Positions 8,935-16,478 are shown, counted from the stretch's first letter. The stretch: 46,783 nt of DNA from Fibrobacter sp. UBA4375 (GCA_002391195.1 DGRZ01000089.1:1-46783); one strand, 5' to 3'. Program-made: numbers and translations. The notes: generated by a model not told the origin, from the letters alone.

Positions 8935-10182
8935 CTAGACCTCGGTCCAAAGACCGCCCAAATAGGAACCCTTGATTTTGCCAGAGAGTGTTTGACCCAG
9001 AAGCGGGCAATTGCGGACCTGACCGGCAAACAAGGACGGAGCAACCACCGTTTCTTCCTTGTCATTGAACAGCACAAGATTCGCCTTGGAACCTAAAGAC
9101 AAGTCGGAAGAATCAGCGCCTGCAATCTTTGCAGGGGCAAAGGACAACAGCTCCAGAGCTCGAGCCTCGCCCAGTTTTTCTACCAGGGACTTCCACAAAG
9201 CAGGGAGCGCTATTTCCAGGGAGATTGCGCCAGGCACAGCATCTTCAAAGTTCACTTCTTTATCTTGACGGAGCACCGGATCGTGGTTCACGCTAATAGC
9301 GTTCACCGTCCCGGACTTGAGTCCCTGCCACAGAGCCTCCTTGTCGCTTGCCGAGCGGAATGGCATCACCACGTTGCAGTGGGAATCCAGATTGAACAGA
9401 CAGCTATCGTCTAGCAACAGGTGATAGATATCCACATCGCAGGTAACGTCCACGCCCTGTTCCCGAGCGTTTTCAATTAACTTCAAAGTTTCACCGCAGC
9501 TGACCTGCTTGAAATGCACAGGAACTTTTAAGAACCGAGCCATTTCAAGAATGCGGAAAGCTGCGATGGTTTCTGCCACACGAGGAATTCCCTTCATGCC
9601 AAGTGTATCGGCGTAATGGCCCTCGTGGACAAGCCCGTGATGGCGGAGGGATTCGTCCAAAGGCATAAAGAAGAACCGCTTGCCCGTCATGGAACCGTAT
9701 TCCATAGCAAGGCGCAAGAACCTGGTCCGGGTGGCGTCCTGGTTACCGTCGCCAAAACCGACAGCTCCCTCTTCGGCAAGCTCGATCATCTCCGTCAGTT
9801 CCTTGCACTTGTAGCCCACGCTGAAGGCGCCCAAGAAGCTGAACGCAAATCCGGCAAAGCTGCTAATCTGCTTGATGGCCGAAAGCTTGCGGGAATCGTC
9901 GATGGCGTTGTCGGAGCTTTCGTAAAGACCACCGTAGAAACCACCACGGCGCATAGCATCTACGCCATCCTTAAAGTCGTAGATGTCGTCACGAAGAGGT
10001 TCCTTAAAGTCCAGTCCAAGGCCGAAAAGGGCCGGGAGCGCAAGAGCCCCACCGGCATCAAAGACGGCCGCGTCGGCCAAATCTTCCTTGACCCACTTGC
10101 CGTCGGCAAGATTCATGGTGGTAGGAGATTCAAACTTCCCATTTACAAAAGGGCGAACATTCTTGAGAACAATCTTATTCAT
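8935..10182 (-). CDS. Dihydroorotase-like protein, probably inactive (PyrC'-type)
   Basis: 415 residues from ATG 10182, which overlaps the pyrB end by 8 bases; a longer frame reaches back to 10233 but lies within pyrB. The fold is clearly that of a dihydroorotase: LPALFGLGLDFKEP (49-62) aligns with the usual LPGLIDxHVHLREP. Both metal-binding histidines of HxH are replaced (Gly56, Asp58). The usual AHCED region reads FFMPLDES, and the catalytic TDHAPH region reads VNHDPVL, so the aspartate is Asn. Most zinc ligands and the catalytic base are therefore gone. In Pseudomonas an inactive dihydroorotase homologue, PyrC', is required to assemble active aspartate carbamoyltransferase; the overlap with pyrB suggests the same role here. 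A true dihydroorotase should exist elsewhere in the genome. Confidence 0.85.
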   Translation of the reverse strand: MNKIVLKNVRPFVNGKFESPTTMNLADGKWVKEDLADAAVFDAGGALALPALFGLGLDFKEPLRDDIYDFKDGVDAMRRGGFYGGLYESSDNAIDDSRKLSAIKQISSFAGFAFSFLGAFSVGYKCKELTEMIELAEEGAVGFGDGNQDATRTRFLRLAMEYGSMTGKRFFFMPLDESLRHHGLVHEGHYADTLGMKGIPRVAETIAAFRILEMARFLKVPVHFKQVSCGETLKLIENAREQGVDVTCDVDIYHLLLDDSCLFNLDSHCNVVMPFRSASDKEALWQGLKSGTVNAISVNHDPVLRQDKEVNFEDAVPGAISLEIALPALWKSLVEKLGEARALELLSFAPAKIAGADSSDLSLGSKANLVLFNDKEETVVAPSLFAGQVRNCPLLGQTLSGKIKGSYLGGLWTEV

Positions 10183-11110
10183 GGGCACGGCCTCCGGCCA
10201 AAAGGTAAAGTACCGCCATGCGGACGGCAACACCGTTTGTCACCTGGTTCAAGATGACAGAATTTTCACCATCAGCGATTTCGCTATCCAGTTCTACGCC
10301 GCGATTGATAGGGCCCGGGTGCATAATCAGCACCTTGTCCTTGGCGCATTCCAAAAGTTCGTGGGTGATACCAAAGGTGTTGCGGTATTCACGCATGCTG
10401 GGAAGCAAGGCGTCGTCCATGCGTTCTTTTTGCAGGCGAAGTGCGATAATGGCGTCGGCATTCTTTACCGCCTTTTTCACATCGCTTTCCCAGGTGACAC
10501 TAGACATGAGTTCCGTGTTGCGGGGAACCAGGGTGCTAGGTCCGCAAAGCGTCACATGGGCACCCATGGTGGTCATGCCCCAGAGGTTACTGCGGGCGAC
10601 CCTGCTGTGGCGGATGTCGCCTACGATGGTCACGTTCTTACCTTCGAGAGTCCCAAGCTTTTCTTCTACGGTAAGCATGTCCAGAAGCGCCTGAGTCGGA
10701 TGCTCGTGGGCGCCATCTCCGGCATTCACGATAATGGCCTTACTATTGTCGGCCAAAAACTTCGGAACGCCCGTCCCCTTGTGGCGGACCACCACGATAT
10801 CGATTTTCATGGCCTCGATGTTGCGGAGGGTATCAACCAGAGTTTCTCCTTTCTTGACGCTGGAGTTACTGCTGGTGAAGTTCACCGTGTCTGCCGAAAG
10901 CCTTTTCTCAGCGAGTTCAAAGCTGGTGCGGGTGCGGGTACTGTTTTCAAAGAACAGGTTCACCACCGTCATACCCCGAAGGCTCGGCACCTTTTTCACG
11001 GGGCGTTCAAGGACTTCTCTAAACTGTTTTGCGTGGTCAAGAATCAGGCGAATATCTTGTTTCGATACGCCGCGCAGTCCAAACAGGTGCTTAATTTCAA
11101 GTGCGCTCAA
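10175..11110 (-). CDS. pyrB: Aspartate carbamoyltransferase catalytic chain
   Basis: 311 residues, normal family length. It joins carbamoyl phosphate and aspartate to make carbamoyl aspartate, the committed step of pyrimidine synthesis. The carbamoyl-phosphate loop STRTRTS is at 57-63, HPTQALLD near 137, the mobile loop residues follow SSNSSVKKGET (about 80-90), and HPGPINRG near 265. All catalytic residues I can check are present. There is no pyrI-like regulatory chain nearby; the partner may instead be the inactive dihydroorotase encoded next. The start lies 1 base after the pyrR stop, and the end overlaps pyrC'. Confidence 0.96.
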   Translation of the reverse strand: MSALEIKHLFGLRGVSKQDIRLILDHAKQFREVLERPVKKVPSLRGMTVVNLFFENSTRTRTSFELAEKRLSADTVNFTSSNSSVKKGETLVDTLRNIEAMKIDIVVVRHKGTGVPKFLADNSKAIIVNAGDGAHEHPTQALLDMLTVEEKLGTLEGKNVTIVGDIRHSRVARSNLWGMTTMGAHVTLCGPSTLVPRNTELMSSVTWESDVKKAVKNADAIIALRLQKERMDDALLPSMREYRNTFGITHELLECAKDKVLIMHPGPINRGVELDSEIADGENSVILNQVTNGVAVRMAVLYLLAGGRAHE

Positions 11111-11111
11111 G

Positions 11112-11672
11112 CTAAGCCTCCACTTCTACGAGATAGACGGAATTTTCATTGTCAATGGGTTCGATGTTCACCCGGACTTCCTGGTTCTGTGCGGTTTCAA
11201 CGGTGAGTCCCACGCAGTCGGGTGCGATGGGCAGTTCCCTATGGCCCCGGTCCACCAAGACGCAAAGCCGAACCACCGATGGGCGTCCAAAGTCCAAAAT
11301 GGCCTGAAGGGCCGCCCGAACGGAGCGACCTGTATAAAGGACGTCATCTACCAAAATCACCACCTTGCCTTCTACGCTAGCGGGCATCTCGGTAAAACGC
11401 ATTTCCGTAGAGCCCAGTTTTTTGCGGTAGTGGAAATCATCACGGTAGAACGTGGCGTCCAGGCTGCCGGTCTCGATGGGTTTCCCGAACTTTTCGCTCA
11501 AGCGCTTGCTGAGCTTTTGTGCCAGGGGAATCCCGCGGCTTGCCATGCCGAGGACAATCATGTTGTCGGCACTTGGGTGCATCTTTGCAATCTTTGCGGC
11601 CATCTCGTCCAGGGCGAATTCCATAGCCTGGGCCGAGAGGAGTTCTTGAAGTCTTTTGCAGTTGTCTTTCAT
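11112..11672 (-). CDS. pyrR: Bifunctional pyr operon regulator / uracil phosphoribosyltransferase PyrR
   Basis: 186 residues. The PRPP-binding motif VILVDDVLYTGRSVRAAL (about 105-122) and the RGIPLAQKLS block are typical. PyrR proteins bind UMP/UTP and, in Gram-positive bacteria, the pyr mRNA leader; many also make UMP from uracil and PRPP. First gene of pyrR-pyrB-pyrC'-PilZ. The start is ATG 11672. There is no good Shine-Dalgarno sequence before it, and I see no leader with a terminator/antiterminator, so the usual attenuation control is not evident here. Confidence 0.93.
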   Translation of the reverse strand: MKDNCKRLQELLSAQAMEFALDEMAAKIAKMHPSADNMIVLGMASRGIPLAQKLSKRLSEKFGKPIETGSLDATFYRDDFHYRKKLGSTEMRFTEMPASVEGKVVILVDDVLYTGRSVRAALQAILDFGRPSVVRLCVLVDRGHRELPIAPDCVGLTVETAQNQEVRVNIEPIDNENSVYLVEVEA

Positions 11673-11702
11673 ATAGGCGTCAGCGCGGTCGCAAGCGCCC
11701 TC

Positions 11703-11890
11703 TGAGGTGTGAGGTCATTCGCTCCGCTCATTTTGAGGTATTTTCTTGCTAGAAGTTAGATTTTTTCAAGGACTTTTTTCTTTTGCGCTCTATAAAATAC
11801 GCCTTGTTTTTATATATATAAGCAGAACCTTGCGTTACGCCGGAATGCAGCAAAAATTGCCCATACCTCAAAGCGTAGCGACCTCATACC
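11703..11890. repeat. Inverted pair of a TGAGGTnTGAGGTC intergenic element
   Basis: Between the divergent pyrR and cyclophilin genes, a left copy at 11703-11740 reads TGAGGTGTGAGGTC...GCTCCGCT...TTGAGGTA. A right copy at 11861-11890 reads on the minus strand GGTATGAGGTCGCTACGC...TTGAGGTATGG. The two are diverged copies in opposite orientation, about 120 bases apart, flanking an AT-rich core (TATATATATA near 11811-11820) that could hold divergent promoters. No transposase is present. It may be a dispersed small repeat or a regulatory palindrome. Confidence 0.6.
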
Positions 11891-11911
11891 CCATTCCTAA
11901 AGGAGTACCCA

Positions 11912-12460
11912 ATGGCATTCAACCAGCTCGACAAACCCCAGGCAGGCGAAACCATCGCCATCATGAAAACCAACCACGGCACCATGAAGCTCCGCCTCTT
12001 CGAAGAACGGGTGGGCGAATGCGCCACCAACTTCATCGAACTTGCCAAGCAGGGCAAGTACGACGGCGCTCCCTTCCACCGTATCATCAAGGATTTCATG
12101 ATCCAGGGCGGCGACTTCACCAACAGGAACGGCACTGGCGGACACTCCGCCAAGGGCCCGGGCACCACCATCGGCGACAAGTACGACCCCTGCCTTTCCC
12201 ACATGCGGGGCGCCCTCAGCTGGGCAAAGACCGCCATGCCCAACTCCATCGGCAGCCAGTTCTTCATCGTCCACGGCGACAATGTGCACTTTTTGGATCA
12301 CGACCAGGTGGGCCCCGGCCCTGCCGACGGCTACTCCGTGTTCGGCCAGCTCTACGAGGGCTTCGAGGTCCTGGACGAAATCGCAAGCGTCAAGACCGAC
12401 CGCCGCGATGCCCCTTACGAAGACGTGATCATCGAATCCGTGACCATCGAAAAGGCTTAG
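11912..12460 (+). CDS. Cyclophilin-type peptidyl-prolyl cis-trans isomerase
   Basis: 182 residues without signal peptide, so cytoplasmic. It speeds cis/trans change at proline bonds during folding. The cyclophilin core is clear: GAPFHRIIKDFMIQGGDFT (active-site Arg in FHRI, then QGGD), GALSWAKTAMPNSIGSQFFI and a YSVFGQLYEGFEVLDEI stretch. The usual SMANAGPNTNGSQFFI is slightly altered. AAAGGAG lies 7 bases before the ATG. It is divergent from pyrR, and a TAG-rich repeat follows the stop, then the tRNA gene. Confidence 0.92.
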   Translation: MAFNQLDKPQAGETIAIMKTNHGTMKLRLFEERVGECATNFIELAKQGKYDGAPFHRIIKDFMIQGGDFTNRNGTGGHSAKGPGTTIGDKYDPCLSHMRGALSWAKTAMPNSIGSQFFIVHGDNVHFLDHDQVGPGPADGYSVFGQLYEGFEVLDEIASVKTDRRDAPYEDVIIESVTIEKA

Positions 12461-12553
12461 AAGAGGGGACAGGATCTAGAGACTAGGATCTAGGGGGCGG
12501 CTCTGCCGCGATTATCTACTCTAGCCCCTAACCCCTAGCCTCTAGCCTCTTAA
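12461..12553. repeat. TAG-rich intergenic repeat with internal hairpin
   Basis: Directly after the cyclophilin stop the sequence is full of CTAGGG/TAGAG units, then GCGGC-TCT-GCCGC, then the complementary ordering (CTCTAGCCCC, CCCCTAGCC, CTCTAGCC). The whole can fold as a long imperfect hairpin. The 20 bases at 12477-12496 are identical to 33458-33477, after ychF. Confidence 0.65.
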
Positions 12554-12586
12554 TTGAAAAATTTTCATTTTTTCGAAAATCCCCCC

Positions 12587-12621
12587 TTGACAAGAGCCAA
12601 ATAAATTTCTCTATTTGGCTC
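12587..12621 (+). promoter_or_regulatory. tRNA-Ala promoter with overlapping perfect inverted repeat
   Basis: A perfect -35 TTGACA lies at 12587-12592; a weaker -10 (TCTATT, 12610-12615) follows after 17 bases. Between and across them is a perfect 10-bp inverted repeat, GAGCCAAATA (12594-12603) and TATTTGGCTC (12612-12621), with an 8-base spacer. It ends 7 bases before the tRNA. It could be an operator or a leader hairpin. Confidence 0.55.
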
Positions 12622-12628
12622 ACCTTTC

Positions 12629-12701
12629 GGGGTTATAGCTCAGTTGGTAGAGCGCCTGCATGGCATGCAGGAGGTCAGGAGTTCGACTCTCCTTAGCTCC
12701 A
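12629..12701 (+). tRNA. tRNA-Ala (anticodon GGC)
   Basis: A 73-base cloverleaf reads by eye: acceptor GGGGTTA / TAGCTCC with the alanine identity pair G3-U70, D-arm GCTC..GAGC, anticodon stem CCTGC/GCAGG with loop ATGGCAT (anticodon GGC, reading GCC/GCU), and T-arm with GTTCGAC. Discriminator base A; CCA is not encoded. It is followed at once by a terminator. Confidence 0.96.
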
Positions 12702-12706
12702 CTCAA

Positions 12707-12738
12707 AAGACCTGCCTATTCGGCGGGTCTTTTTGTTT
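12707..12738 (+). terminator. Intrinsic terminator after tRNA-Ala
   Basis: A 10-bp stem AAGACCTGCC / GGCGGGTCTT (one G-U) with a 5-base loop is followed by TTT-G-TTTT. It starts five bases after the tRNA. Its other strand begins with A's, and the lptD stop at 12753 lies just beyond, so it may also end lptD transcription. Confidence 0.8.
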
Positions 12739-12752
12739 TCCTGTATTGTCTT

Positions 12753-15245
12753 TTACTTGCTGGACTTGTCCTGCTTTGTATCCGTGCTACCCGCATTCAA
12801 CTTGATATCGGGCAGGTCACGCACATAGATGGCAAAGCTCCAACCAGCGGCAGGGCCCGTAGGCGTCCAGGTAAAGTCCAACTGCCAGCAGTGGAGCGTC
12901 CGGTTGAAGGTAAACCGGTGGGTCACGAACTTACCTTCGTTGTAATCGTACTGGGTGCTGTAGCTCATCTCCCAGTTCACCGTAGGCTGGAAGGTAGCGG
13001 TAATGCTTGTGGAGTGAGAAATCTGGTCCTGGAACAAGTCCTTGGCCACCCGGGTACTGGAGAAAGTATAGCGGTAATCGAAACCGAAGGACCACTTAAG
13101 CATCTCGTACTTGCCCATCTGCGAAGGGAGCCCCCCGTTGAAATTGCCGCTCCAGCGGAAGGCTCGGGACAGCTCGTAACCCCAATATGTCAGTTCCGGC
13201 ACCTGGACCTTGTTGGGGTCATCGCTAAACTTATGGTAGACGCTATGACGGGTATTGACCGTAAACATGTAATCGGGCAGTATCTGCAAGCCAAAGCTAG
13301 AGGTAATGTCCGAAAAATTCAGGGAATCTGCCGCAAAATTGTACGACACGTTATGCCGGGTCGTCAGTACACGACGGTTACCGTACTGGTCTTCTACCGC
13401 CCCCGAACCGTCTTCCCTAGTCGTATCGACTGCACGCCCAACAACCTTCAAATACTTGATATCAAAATCGTTGTTCAAACCGAAGCCCACGGTTTTCTGT
13501 TCAATCTGGTAAGGGGTCTGTCCTAACAATGGGTGTGGGGCAAAGGTCTTGACCGTATCTATTTCTGGAGCGTAGGTGTACGAAACGCTTGGCGACAGCA
13601 CATGCCTAAGCCCCGTAAAACGACCAATTTCCGGAACCCAGATTCCATACAGTTTGGTATCCGCCGTAACGCTATAGTTATGGTTGTAAGCCGCTTCGCC
13701 ATAGGTATCGTGTTCCGGATCCAGGCTCATGTAGCGCTTACGGTAGATCAGGGAATCTTCGGGATTACGCCAGGAGGTTCCCGTCCAGAACCCCGTAAAA
13801 TTCGCCCGTGGCGTCAGGTTTATTACCCGAAGGACCCGCATTGAATAATCCAGAGAATAAGTTCCTGTGTAACCCACATACTTGGCCGTTGTATCTACCT
13901 CATTAACGGTATCCTGCGCCCTGACGGTATAGAAGTTGAACCTATTGTTGAAACTGTAGTTGAACTTTTCCAGGTAACTTGCGATGGAATGATCGTCGTA
14001 GGCCTCTTCGTCTTCGTCTATGTCAAAATTAAACAGAGGGCCGCTCATGCGGTACTGGATATCGGGAATTTCCCTCTGCATCATGTCCGTCACCAGGTTG
14101 TGATCTTGCCTGACTTTCACCGTCAGGCTCTTGTTGGTGCCGAACTTGCCAGAATAGGTCATCTGTGCATTGGCCTGCTGGTTCAAGATGGTCTCTGCAT
14201 CCAGGGCGTTGTCCTTACGGACGCTCTGACTAGAAACGAAAGAGCCCGAGCCGCTCAAGGTATGCTTTCCATCGGGAGTCAAGTTCTGGTTATGAGAAAA
14301 ACGGATGTCATAGCCACTATTGGCCATATCAAATTCTTCTAGGTAACTTGTGTAAGAAACATTTCCTTCTAGCACATAGCGCAACTTGTACCGCACCTCC
14401 CCCGTCAAGGTAGAGCGTTCAAACCGAGCTTCCTCGCCTTCGATGATATCACCCTTCACCGTAGCATCCCAGTAATCGTTCGGTGCGTAGTAGAAACCCA
14501 GGTTACTCATGTAGTAACCCTGCACTTGGTCACCACCAAACTTGGGCGTCAATATACCGGACCTACGTCCGCTCTTGAGAGGGGCCACAATCATGGGGAG
14601 TACCGCTACAGGCACATCGGCAATGTTCAGAACCACAGGCCTTGCCGTTATGGTCTCCTTAGGTTTTACCACCATTCGCCGACCATAGAAGTAAAAATGC
14701 TGGTGGGTGGAATCGTTACAGGTACTAAAATCTCCTCGGGCAATCTGGATTCGCTGGTCCGGCAAACGACGGACCTCCATACCGTTCAGCTGTTGGTTAT
14801 CTTGGTATGTTGTGGCGTAATAGATTTCACCGATACGGCTTTTCATGTTGTACTTGAGCCGCATTCCCGAAAGGGAGGGGTTCTTGGTTTCCCTGAGAAT
14901 AGGGTCTCCGCTGGCAGCCAAAACGCTATTTTCTTGATCAAACCAGATAGTATCGGCATCCAGGGTTGCGGTACGGTACTTTAGCTGGGCGCTATTGTTC
15001 AAATTGAAGGTGGACTTGTCCACGTCGTAAACCAGGTCCACTGCACGATACTCGATGGTATCCACTCCAGAAGTATCATTCATCCAGTTTACTTCGGTGG
15101 TATCCTTTTCCTCTTCTTGAACCTGTTCCTCCAACTCAAACCGAGTCATCTCCTGGCCAAGGGCAGGGAGTGACAAGACCGTCACGGCAAACACCAAAAC
15201 GGCCCACAGGAGACTATGGGTTCTCTTCAAAAACACGTTGCGCAC
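12753..15245 (-). CDS. lptD: LPS-assembly outer-membrane protein LptD
   Basis: 830 residues, normal for LptD. A signal peptide (about 1-31, ending LPALGQ) is followed by an OstA/LptA-like beta-jellyroll (about 60-230, with repeats of AxxLxYxxxTxxxxAD type) and a large beta-barrel rich in alternating aromatic residues (about 240-830). LptD inserts lipopolysaccharide in the outer leaflet. Only two cysteines are seen, Cys176 in the periplasmic domain and Cys786 near the end. E. coli has four that make two N-to-C disulfides, so here one such link is likely. The start is GTG 15245. No Shine-Dalgarno site is visible, but TATTTT lies 7 bases before it. No LptE is nearby. Confidence 0.88.
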   Translation of the reverse strand: MRNVFLKRTHSLLWAVLVFAVTVLSLPALGQEMTRFELEEQVQEEEKDTTEVNWMNDTSGVDTIEYRAVDLVYDVDKSTFNLNNSAQLKYRTATLDADTIWFDQENSVLAASGDPILRETKNPSLSGMRLKYNMKSRIGEIYYATTYQDNQQLNGMEVRRLPDQRIQIARGDFSTCNDSTHQHFYFYGRRMVVKPKETITARPVVLNIADVPVAVLPMIVAPLKSGRRSGILTPKFGGDQVQGYYMSNLGFYYAPNDYWDATVKGDIIEGEEARFERSTLTGEVRYKLRYVLEGNVSYTSYLEEFDMANSGYDIRFSHNQNLTPDGKHTLSGSGSFVSSQSVRKDNALDAETILNQQANAQMTYSGKFGTNKSLTVKVRQDHNLVTDMMQREIPDIQYRMSGPLFNFDIDEDEEAYDDHSIASYLEKFNYSFNNRFNFYTVRAQDTVNEVDTTAKYVGYTGTYSLDYSMRVLRVINLTPRANFTGFWTGTSWRNPEDSLIYRKRYMSLDPEHDTYGEAAYNHNYSVTADTKLYGIWVPEIGRFTGLRHVLSPSVSYTYAPEIDTVKTFAPHPLLGQTPYQIEQKTVGFGLNNDFDIKYLKVVGRAVDTTREDGSGAVEDQYGNRRVLTTRHNVSYNFAADSLNFSDITSSFGLQILPDYMFTVNTRHSVYHKFSDDPNKVQVPELTYWGYELSRAFRWSGNFNGGLPSQMGKYEMLKWSFGFDYRYTFSSTRVAKDLFQDQISHSTSITATFQPTVNWEMSYSTQYDYNEGKFVTHRFTFNRTLHCWQLDFTWTPTGPAAGWSFAIYVRDLPDIKLNAGSTDTKQDKSSK

Positions 15246-15293
15246 AATTTAGAAAATAGGATACAACAAAAAGACTTTTGAAGAAGCGATAGC

Positions 15294-15299
15294 TATATT
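15294..15299 (+). promoter_or_regulatory. -10-like element before the UreE-like gene (leaderless candidate)
   Basis: TATATT ends 6 bases before ATG 15306, so a normal start of transcription would fall on the ATG itself. No ribosome binding sequence is present. No convincing -35 is seen. Confidence 0.4.
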
Positions 15300-15305
15300 T
15301 TGCCC

Positions 15306-15575
15306 ATGATTTGCAACCACATTCTCGGAACCACTCATCACGGCAGCTACAAGAAGGTTATCGACGTTCCCTTTGAAAAGCACGAGCTCAAAGAACATTC
15401 TATCCGGAGAATCGCCCGCGACGGAGTGGAACTAGAAATCGAAGTAACCGAGGATTTACAAGAAGGCGACATTCTCGTCGAAACCGAAAGCTACGTCTAC
15501 GCCGTCAAAATCGTTATTCCCAAGCCACCAAAAGAAAATGCTGACCCGGAGATGCGGGTCAAGCATTACTTGTAG
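15306..15575 (+). CDS. Small protein resembling the UreE N-terminal domain
   Basis: 89 residues from ATG 15306 (an in-frame TTG at 15300 is also possible). The pattern EHSIRRIARDGVELEIEVTEDLQEGDILVETESYVYAVKI matches the UreE N-domain style: R..R....DG.E......L.DGD.L......V.V. UreE is the nickel chaperone of urease, but its C-terminal metal-binding domain and His-rich tail are absent here. No urease genes are in the window. It may have another metal or protein-binding role. The region starts with histidines and a cysteine (MICNHILGTTHHGSY). Divergent from lptD by about 60 bases. Confidence 0.55.
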   Translation: MICNHILGTTHHGSYKKVIDVPFEKHELKEHSIRRIARDGVELEIEVTEDLQEGDILVETESYVYAVKIVIPKPPKENADPEMRVKHYL

Positions 15576-15611
15576 ATTTTAGGGGTTAGGTTATAGGTAT
15601 TAGGGTTCAAT
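15576..15611 (+). repeat. TAG-rich intergenic repeat, short copy
   Basis: After the stop of the UreE-like gene the sequence contains TAGGGGTTAGG, TTATAGG and TATTAGGG. It resembles the elements after the cyclophilin and ychF genes, but is shorter and more diverged. Confidence 0.45.
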
Positions 15612-15621
15612 GCCTAAAGCT

Positions 15622-15655
15622 AAAAGTCCCGCCGTTTGGGCAGGACTTTTTTTTT
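15622..15655. terminator. Bidirectional terminator between convergent genes
   Basis: AAAAGTCC-C-GCC and GGC-A-GGACTTTT pair with one mismatch around a 5-base loop, followed by a run of T's on the plus strand and preceded by A's for the minus strand. It separates the UreE-like gene (+) from the PDZ gene (-). Confidence 0.8.
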
Positions 15656-15671
15656 ACTGCTTAAAAGGTTT

Positions 15672-16478
15672 TTACTTCAGCACGGCGTTCTTGCCGCTCA
15701 CCGAGCCATTGTGCTCGATAGACACCATATAGCGACCGCTAGGAACCTTTTCGCCATTCCAGGAGACGCTGTTAAAACCAGGCTGGGCATTTTCGGCCAC
15801 CACGGTGGCCACCACAGCGCCATCGGTATTCATCACCGTAACGGTTGCAGTACCCGCAGACTTCAGGTCAAAACTGATAGCATTGCGAGAAAAGCCCTTC
15901 AGTTTAGCAGAACCAGACTTAACAACATTTGGGTTTGTAGGTCTCGGAGCAAAGCCTTCTGCCTTATCCACATAGATGCCGTTCACATCTTGGGCACTAA
16001 CGGTTCCCTCTTTCATCAAGGAACCCCGCTTCAGAACTGCAACAAACTGCTTGTCGCCACTATTGGCGCTGGCATAATTTTCCAGTTCGGCAGCATCAAA
16101 TTCCTTCTTGTTGTACCAAGATTCCACCTGAGCGCTTTCAAATTCCTTCACCGTAATCTGGGCACGGCGAAGCGTTGCCTTCAAAGTGTCTCCAGAATTA
16201 ACGAAGGTGATTTCCACAGGCTTATTGACCTGACCACGAAGCATGGACTTAGATTCTTCGATGTCCAGCCCCTTAAGACTGACTCCATCTACGGCCACGA
16301 TATCGTCGCCAGCCTGGATACCCGTCTCTGCGGCAGGTGTTCCCGGAATGACCTCTACCACATGGACTCCCTGAGGAATCTGGTAGATGGTAATACCCAC
16401 ACCGCCGAACTGTTCATCGGCCAAAACCGGAGCCGCAAGGAGCGATGCAGCAAGAGAAACCTTAATTAAACGATTCAT
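15672..16478 (-). CDS. Secreted PDZ domain protein with a C-terminal sorting-like domain
   Basis: 268 residues. Signal peptide 1-20 (ends APVLA). A PDZ domain follows (about 25-110) with GVGITIYQIPQGVHVVEVIPGTPAAETGIQAGDDIVAVDG. No protease domain is present, so it is not a DegP/HtrA enzyme. The middle (110-195) is unassigned. The last 70 residues (IS-FDLKSAGTATVTVMNTDG, then GFNSVSWNGEKVPSGRYMVSIEHNG) form an Ig-like beta domain resembling FlgD-type or T9SS type-A C-terminal sorting domains. That would imply export to the cell surface through a type IX system; this is an inference. AAGGAG lies 6 bases before the ATG. Confidence 0.75.
   Translation of the reverse strand: MNRLIKVSLAASLLAAPVLADEQFGGVGITIYQIPQGVHVVEVIPGTPAAETGIQAGDDIVAVDGVSLKGLDIEESKSMLRGQVNKPVEITFVNSGDTLKATLRRAQITVKEFESAQVESWYNKKEFDAAELENYASANSGDKQFVAVLKRGSLMKEGTVSAQDVNGIYVDKAEGFAPRPTNPNVVKSGSAKLKGFSRNAISFDLKSAGTATVTVMNTDGAVVATVVAENAQPGFNSVSWNGEKVPSGRYMVSIEHNGSVSGKNAVLK

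Noticed and set aside
9983..11206. Plus-strand 407-residue frame across pyrB and pyrC'
   Set aside because: Antisense to two recognisable genes; no motif or start signal supports it.
11673..11780. PyrR-binding attenuator upstream of pyrR (AGTCC and CTAGCAAG are present on the minus strand)
   Set aside because: The two elements are about 20 bases apart, not the usual 9-10, and there is no terminator or antiterminator hairpin with a T-run before the start codon.
11746..12486. Plus-strand 246-residue frame overlapping the cyclophilin gene
   Set aside because: It is an out-of-frame, Arg/His/Pro-rich shadow of the cyclophilin coding sequence, which has a proper ribosome site and family motifs.
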